A stretch of 64,000 nt of DNA from Scenedesmus sp. ARA3. Its lineage: Eukaryota > Chlorophyta > Chlorophyceae > Sphaeropleales > Scenedesmaceae. Shown here in pieces: positions 60,906 through 64,000 of this stretch. The position numbers and the translations under genes were made by a program. Positions within the stretch are counted from its first letter, which is position 1, and the number at the start of each line of letters is the position of its first letter. The DNA lies in assembly GCA_004335835.1 (NCBI GenBank), contig RWJK01001682.1:1-64000 (forward strand), read 5' to 3'. The notes below the pieces were generated by a model that was given only the letters and a program-made list of their open reading frames with translations, searched no databases and had not been told where the DNA came from.

Positions 60906-61510
60906 GATAGTCAGCACAGCTACAACGCCATTGCTCGCAGCTAGCTAGTAGCATGTACAGTCAGGGACTCTGGCTGGTTGTTTTGATGCAGATGCAGGAA
61001 GCACTACACAGGCGAGCAGCAGGGGCACTACAGCTGACATCCCATCGGCATATGCACAGCATCAAGCATAGGTGCAGTGCTGTTGTTGCTAGTCACTGCT
61101 GCTAGCTACTGCTGCTAGCTGCTGCCAGCCACTGCTGCCAGCCACTGCTGCTGGCCACTGCTGCTAGCTACTGCTGCGACTCACGGCTTGTTCACCACTG
61201 TTGGCGGCACAGCGAGTGTCACTGCAGCACTGAGGCCCCAGGTGTTGCAGGCACATTTGAGCACCTCCTTTGTAACCTGGACAGTCCGGTCGCCGGTGCC
61301 GACTTGGATATAATCAATAGCTCCCAGGCCCTGTGCTGCCACGAGAGCATTCCAGCGCTTATCTAAGAAGCAGCTGGCTGCCTGGAAGGGCTTTGCAGGG
61401 CAGACTGCGTCGACTGTGACGCTGCCGGTGTCGGTTTTGGAGGTGTCGCAAGGCGTGCAGAGCCACTCCACAATGTCAAAGACATTGTAGGAGGTGCAGC
61501 GGACTGTGAT

Positions 61511-61543
<33 letters not shown>

Positions 61544-62125
61544 AGTGGAGGGTGGCGCAAGGTGTGGGTCCACAGCGTCAGGGACACCTGGTGGTGCTTA
61601 CCGCAGTGCGCTGTTGTGCAGTGGACATGTTGCATGCAGGCATGACGGCTCGGGAAGGCCCTGAAAGCAATGTGAGTGAGCATTATGTTGCGTGCAGCTA
61701 GTGCAGAATGTGTTACTGTCTTTCCTGCAAGTCTTTGCACTGATGCATGTTGTCAATGTGGCATGCTGCATGCACATGGCAGGCTGCACAGGCAGCCAGG
61801 TTGAAGGGAACACAGACAGTGTGTAGCAAATGCGTTTGTGCGTAAGCCTGCATGCTGCTTAGATACGGAGCAGCACGTTTGCAGCCCTTGCAGGGCTGTT
61901 AGCTGAGCAAAGCAGTGCTGCCTGTCAACCCCTGAAGTTCGCTGGAAGGGTGACACCGGAACAAACGCGGAAGGCGCCTTGCCTCATGTCAAGCTACCGA
62001 TACCTTCAAGCTCTTGAACTATAAGGATGGAACTCACATGTATTTGTAGGTGCAGGTGGCGCTGCGTTGGCAGCAATAGCCCCGAGCAGCAAGACGGGCA
62101 GCAGCAGGACGCTGGCGCGCCTCAT
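41490..62125 (-). CDS. Giant secreted protein: Cys-rich modules plus Ig-like (Big_1-like) repeats
   Basis: Predicted extracellular structural or adhesive protein, probably well over 2000 residues. The ATG at 62125 starts a signal peptide (MRRASVLLLPVLLLGAIAAN, cut near ANA/APP). Cys-rich modules follow from 61512 to 55320. About sixteen beta-sandwich repeats of roughly 100 residues cover 54080-42880. They begin with TFSFKVAG-type repeats and pass to units with GKPVA-[KR]-[IV]-F and DPDE-type VTA endings, as in bacterial Ig-like group 1 domains. A C-terminal Cys-containing domain (42590-41903) and a last exon (41576-41490, CLCPSGCAPFVWVDADI, TGA) close the protein. Checked joins include PTNT/FRCTSYNV, the 309-nt repeat exons, and AARV/VSKGITGC. 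No internal signal peptide or promoter was seen, so one gene is the simplest reading, but two genes cannot be excluded. A cell-wall or matrix role is inferred. Confidence 0.72.
41584..41636. repeat. CAG/CTG repeat before the last exon
   Basis: About seventeen CAG units. In gene sense (CTG)n leads into CCTGTAG, the acceptor of the final exon of the giant gene. Confidence 0.9.
41903..42590 (-). other. C-terminal Cys-containing domain of the giant gene
   Basis: One exon of the giant gene. It encodes FGVQFTGASPTFLKV, then LGGVDGQSVEDTCGTLPTTC, several further Cys, and a segment with CINGQLVGDFKAA and QSTCGQTWKDTPKYC. I recognise no family. The Cys spacing suggests disulphides. It ends at GCTCGCGTG|GTGAGT. 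Confidence 0.65.
44838..45270 (-). repeat. Three partial copies of the NARMPSGSTITVVA exon end
   Basis: The intact exon end lies at about 45440-45400. Copies lie at 45270-45222, 45075-45025 and 44895-44838. Each carries the codons for ARMPSGSTITVVA, a donor and intron sequence with the same CTGCTGCAG pieces. Confidence 0.85.
45950..45990 (-). repeat. Partial copy of the QPLVNVGETADVQ exon end
   Basis: Repeats the last 13 codons of the exon at about 46190-46098, roughly 150 bp downstream in gene sense. Confidence 0.75.
46203..46369. repeat. Long CAG/CTG repeat interrupted by a gap
   Basis: About twenty CAG units, then 50 N (46264-46313), then about eighteen more CAG units. The true length is unknown. 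In gene sense it is a (CTG)n tract upstream of the exon at 46190. Confidence 0.95.
46264..46313. other. Assembly gap of 50 N
   Basis: Exactly 50 N inside a CAG tract, so the gap is probably collapsed or unresolved repeat. Confidence 0.95.
47250..47445 (-). repeat. Partial copies of the EDGSPVPNREITF exon start
   Basis: The intact exon begins near 47180. Upstream copies at about 47311-47255 (EDGSPVPNREITFTLGAL) and 47440-47400 (EDGLPVPNPNV) repeat its acceptor and first codons. The period is about 130 bp. Confidence 0.8.
48709..48783 (-). repeat. Partial copy of the EEGKPVADRTISF exon start
   Basis: Repeats the first 25 codons of the exon at 48648 (EEGKPVADRTISFNIKNPDG) nearly perfectly, then runs into a (CTG)n tract that leads to the intact exon. 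Confidence 0.85.
49441..49510 (-). repeat. Partial copy of the KSDKTFETL exon start
   Basis: Repeats KSDKTFETLKATTDKDGIA and its upstream intron, 117 bp from the intact exon at about 49378. Confidence 0.85.
49745..49960 (-). repeat. Two partial copies of the GKPVANKEITF exon end
   Basis: The intact exon lies at 50149-50009. Copies at about 49960-49887 and 49825-49745 repeat VSANYSEDGKPVANKEITFT or a close variant. The period is about 120-145 bp. Confidence 0.85.
51626..53440 (-). repeat. Exon-per-repeat array, four symmetric exons
   Basis: Exons 53440-53132, 52928-52620, 52502-52194 (each 309 nt) and 51943-51626 (318 nt) each encode one TFSFKVAG...CATPMPAGTT repeat of about 103 residues in the giant gene. 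All lengths are multiples of three, so exons can be added or lost without a frame change. Identity between units is high at the DNA level. Introns are 115-260 bp. The exon at 52928-52620 lacks a normal donor (see findings). Confidence 0.85.
55690..55735 (-). repeat. Partial copy of the CEDAGKPVLYLDEV exon end
   Basis: Encodes ACEDAGKPVVYLNEV with its GTGAGG donor. The intact exon end is at about 55976-55925. Confidence 0.8.
57022..57113. repeat. Long CAG/CTG repeat (about 30 units)
   Basis: The longest uninterrupted triplet run in the window apart from the gapped one. In gene sense it is (CTG)n leading to a CTACAGGCG acceptor before GACKSSSCIANALG. Confidence 0.95.
58001..58112 (-). repeat. 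Partial copies of the GWQGAGW exon end
   Basis: The intact end of the exon at about 58222-58198 (PGWQGAGW and its GTGAG donor) is echoed near 58110-58085 and 58022-58001. Confidence 0.65.
59230..59309 (-). repeat. Partial copy of the DNWKVCSS exon start
   Basis: Encodes DNWQVCSSNACAASPTSNA, like DNWKVCSSSACPASPTKNA in the intact exon that starts at 59178. The unit is about 127 bp; the copy then leaves the frame. Confidence 0.8.
60857..60903. repeat. CAG/CTG repeat before an acceptor
   Basis: About sixteen CAG units. In gene sense the (CTG)n run ends in GCAG before SNPKVTGNCAEKKK. Confidence 0.9.
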
Positions 62126-63040
62126 GCTGAACGCCGAACTGTATATGTCTGACGTATGCAGAACAGTGGGCAGCGTTGGTGTGCTGAGATGCTGCCGGGT
62201 AAGGTAAGGGCGAGTTCTGGCAGGCTGTGCAGAACCACCTGTCGCAGATTGTGTGAGCTGAACAATGCTAGTGAGACCAGTACAGGTTACCCCAGACGAG
62301 ATGGTGATGATGAACGATCTGCGTGAGTACTCTGCGGCACACTGTAATACACTGCGATGTGTGCCGGGAGAGGTTCGTCTCATAACCCAAGCTGTGTAAC
62401 ATCTGATTAGGCCGGACGATCCTGATGCAAAACGAGCCTCTTACAAAGTTCAAAAAACCTCTAGAAGCATTGTAAGTTTTGTGAAAGCATGTATCTTCAC
62501 GTTCGCATAGCAAACACCACATCAGCGCTATTGCTAAAGCCACAGTAGATGACATCACACACCTATCAGGCCTATTCGTGCAGTTCATAACGATGCATAA
62601 AACAGTTAACTAGGCATGCCAAGTACGGACCACCCATCAGCATCGTGTAATTTGACCGACATGCTGACGGGTCGCCAACTATTGATCAGGAAGACCGGTA
62701 TTTTCAGTTTTATAATAATATTCGCAACAGCTTACGATGATCTGTCAGGTTCATGGAAGCTAGATCGATCACAAAATTGCAGGCCTGTGGTAACACTGTA
62801 ATTCGCCGGCTGCTTAGCAGGTTACTGCTGTACGCAAGCGTCGAGTCCCTCTTTCGTGAAACACAATAAATTGCTTGTTGTTTCTGGCTGCAATCTTACA
62901 AGTTTATTAAGCCGTTTTACGCCTTGGCACGCTGATCAAATCAAGGGCTGTGACATAACAGTGTTTTGGCCGCTTCGGCAAGCCGAGCTTGAATCTGCGC
63001 GATTTCAATTTTTGAGTTTGAACAAAAAAAGCCGTCGCTT
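62126..63040. other. Divergent intergenic region
   Basis: This region lies between the start of the giant gene (-) and the next plus-strand gene, so it should hold both promoters. It is less repetitive and more AT-rich than its neighbours. No exon was supported. Confidence 0.4.
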
Positions 63041-63044
63041 TACA

Positions 63045-63052
63045 TATAAAAT
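63045..63052 (+). promoter_or_regulatory. Putative TATA box
   Basis: TATAAAAT about 300 bp upstream of the ATG at 63345. It would give a 5' UTR of roughly 270 nt. Only the motif and its position support it. Confidence 0.3.
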
Positions 63053-63344
63053 ACCCGGCGTTCTGTCAGCGAGGTGCCCCGGGTGAGCAGGGTTACACCA
63101 CGGCTGTGAGCACGGCACATGCAACGGCCGCGCAAAAACACGTCTAAAAGCCTGTCAATGATGCTTTGTTTCGTTATGCTGGGGTGCCGGGCGCTCGTTA
63201 TCCAATAGCTTGTTGCTTTGCTGCTCTTCACGTCTGATCCATGCCGCTACGCACGCGCGCACTTACCAACCCCGTATCTCTGCTGTGCAGAAATATACAG
63301 TCGTTGCGAGCGCAACCATCACAGCAGTGTGCTGTGCAGTAAGG

Positions 63345-63752
63345 ATGAAGGCAACTGCTGGTCTGTGCTTGGGCCTCTTGGGTGAGTGCTTGCTGCTGCT
63401 GTCTTCGCCCTCTCTGTGTGGCCAGCCTGTGACCTGGCAGACAGTTTCTGGAAGCTCGAGGCATCGATATCGCTGTTTTCTCAATCCAGCTTGACCTAAG
63501 CAGCGACTGGGCTGACTGCGCATCTTGCAGTCACACAGAGGTGTACGCCTGGGCCAGCAGGAGACTTCCTTGCAATGCTGCTGTATTTTGGGTCATCAAT
63601 AAAGTCAGCAAATAAGCACTAAAAGACAAGACCAAACATAAGTTCGACATGAGCAGTTACCATTCAATGCCATCAGTCAGCTCTGATGCTTGGCATCCGA
63701 TGCCAACAAGTCGTTGTGGCAAGAGCAGGCAAGCCAGTTTGCATCCACGCAT

Positions 63753-63783
<31 letters not shown>

Positions 63784-63890
63784 GCTGCTGCTGCTGCCAT
63801 GCTGCTGCAGCGCTGGCGGCAGTGCTGGCTGCCGGCCAAGACGTGTCACCCAACACTGTGGTGACGGCTTCTGAAAAGAGGTGGTGGAAG
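63345..63890 (+). CDS. Start of a secreted protein, continues past the window
   Basis: ATG 63345 opens a 37-nt exon (to 63381, donor GGTGAGTGC). The next exon, 63811-63890, begins after GCTGCAG, which ends a (CTG)n tract. Joined in phase they give a classical signal peptide split by the intron: MKATAGLCLGLL, then ALAAVLAAG with likely cleavage before QDVSPN. The second exon ends at RWWK|GTGAGG in phase 0. No family can be named from 39 residues. The exact phase match and the signal-peptide logic are the support; transcription is not shown. Confidence 0.5.
63755..63810. repeat. CTG repeat in front of an acceptor
   Basis: About fourteen CTG units with one interruption (tactgctg), leading into CATGCTGCTGCAG, the acceptor of the second exon of the plus-strand gene. 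Confidence 0.85.
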
Positions 63891-63897
63891 GTGAGGA

Positions 63898-63950
63898 AGT
63901 TCGCAGTTCACACTTCACTGTTCACAGTTCACACCTTCACTGTTCACAAT
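63898..63950. repeat. Short tandem repeat 'gttcacacttcact'
   Basis: Three to four imperfect copies of gttcaca(c)cttcact, in the presumed intron at the right end. Confidence 0.65.
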
Positions 63951-64000
63951 GAAATGCGCGCCTGCGGTACTCCATAGCTCAGCAACTATCGGCTCCCACA

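Larger units (their letters stand above)
55320..61570 (-). other. Cys-rich module region of the giant gene
   Basis: Exons encode about three copies of a Cys-rich module in the order SSCIANALG-D-NCP-SANW, PVRN-TC-GCT-CIG-V-C, CFYNGAS, (D)NWKVCSSxAC...EDVC, C-GNC. Copy A covers about 60650-58930, copy B 58690-57340 and copy C 57020-55925. The first exon group (61512-60590) holds a related half module ending CEGRCSLVKGYCPTSSCIAN. Conserved Cys point to disulphide-bonded extracellular domains. I recognise no named family. Confidence 0.7.

Overview
The window looks like nuclear DNA of a green alga (Chlorophyta, probably a chlorophycean close to the Scenedesmaceae or Volvocales; this is inference). 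Genes are cut into many short exons with GTGAG/GTAAG donors and TGCAG acceptors. CAG/CTG runs are everywhere, giving poly-Ala, poly-Gln and poly-Ser in proteins and (CTG)n tracts in front of acceptors. The gene set is plant/algal: a PBCP-type plastid phosphatase, a KCN-type K+ channel and Pro-Ser-rich secreted proteins. There are two 50-N assembly gaps (12879-12928, 46264-46313), both inside simple repeats.

Layout. 1-1904: an isolated EGF-like exon, a minisatellite and a dispersed repeat. 5900-1905 (-): a plastid-targeted, low-complexity 1116-aa protein with four spaced LWQR motifs. 12387-6900 (-): a proteinase K-like subtilase with I9 prodomain and pre-peptidase C-terminal domain. 13753-20258 (+): a voltage-gated, cyclic-nucleotide-binding K+ channel. 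29900-21670 (-): a secreted multidomain glycoside hydrolase, GH114 then a Pro-Ser linker then two spherulin-4/Sph3-type domains. 37998-33295 (-): a PBCP-like PP2C phosphatase. 62125-41490 (-): a 20-kb gene for a giant secreted protein with Cys-rich modules and many Ig-like (Big_1-like) repeats. 63345-end (+): the first exons of another secreted protein.

Two results stand out. First, GH114 and spherulin-4/Sph3 (GH135-type) families, both known from fungal galactosaminogalactan metabolism, are joined in one algal reading frame. I traced the exon joins of the catalytic domains and the final exon by phase and by continuity of the family motifs; only the exon usage in the linker is open. Second, at least four genes carry tandem copies of the end of an exon together with its splice junction and part of the intron (units about 100-225 bp, 2-4 copies). 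The copies usually lie in the intron beside the intact exon and some carry stops. This recurs at more than fifteen places and resembles the proposed route of intron gain or exon shuffling by tandem genomic duplication.

No rRNA, tRNA, CRISPR or intact transposon was recognised; tRNAs were not searched for exhaustively. Exon borders given exactly were checked by reading frame; those marked approximate were not.
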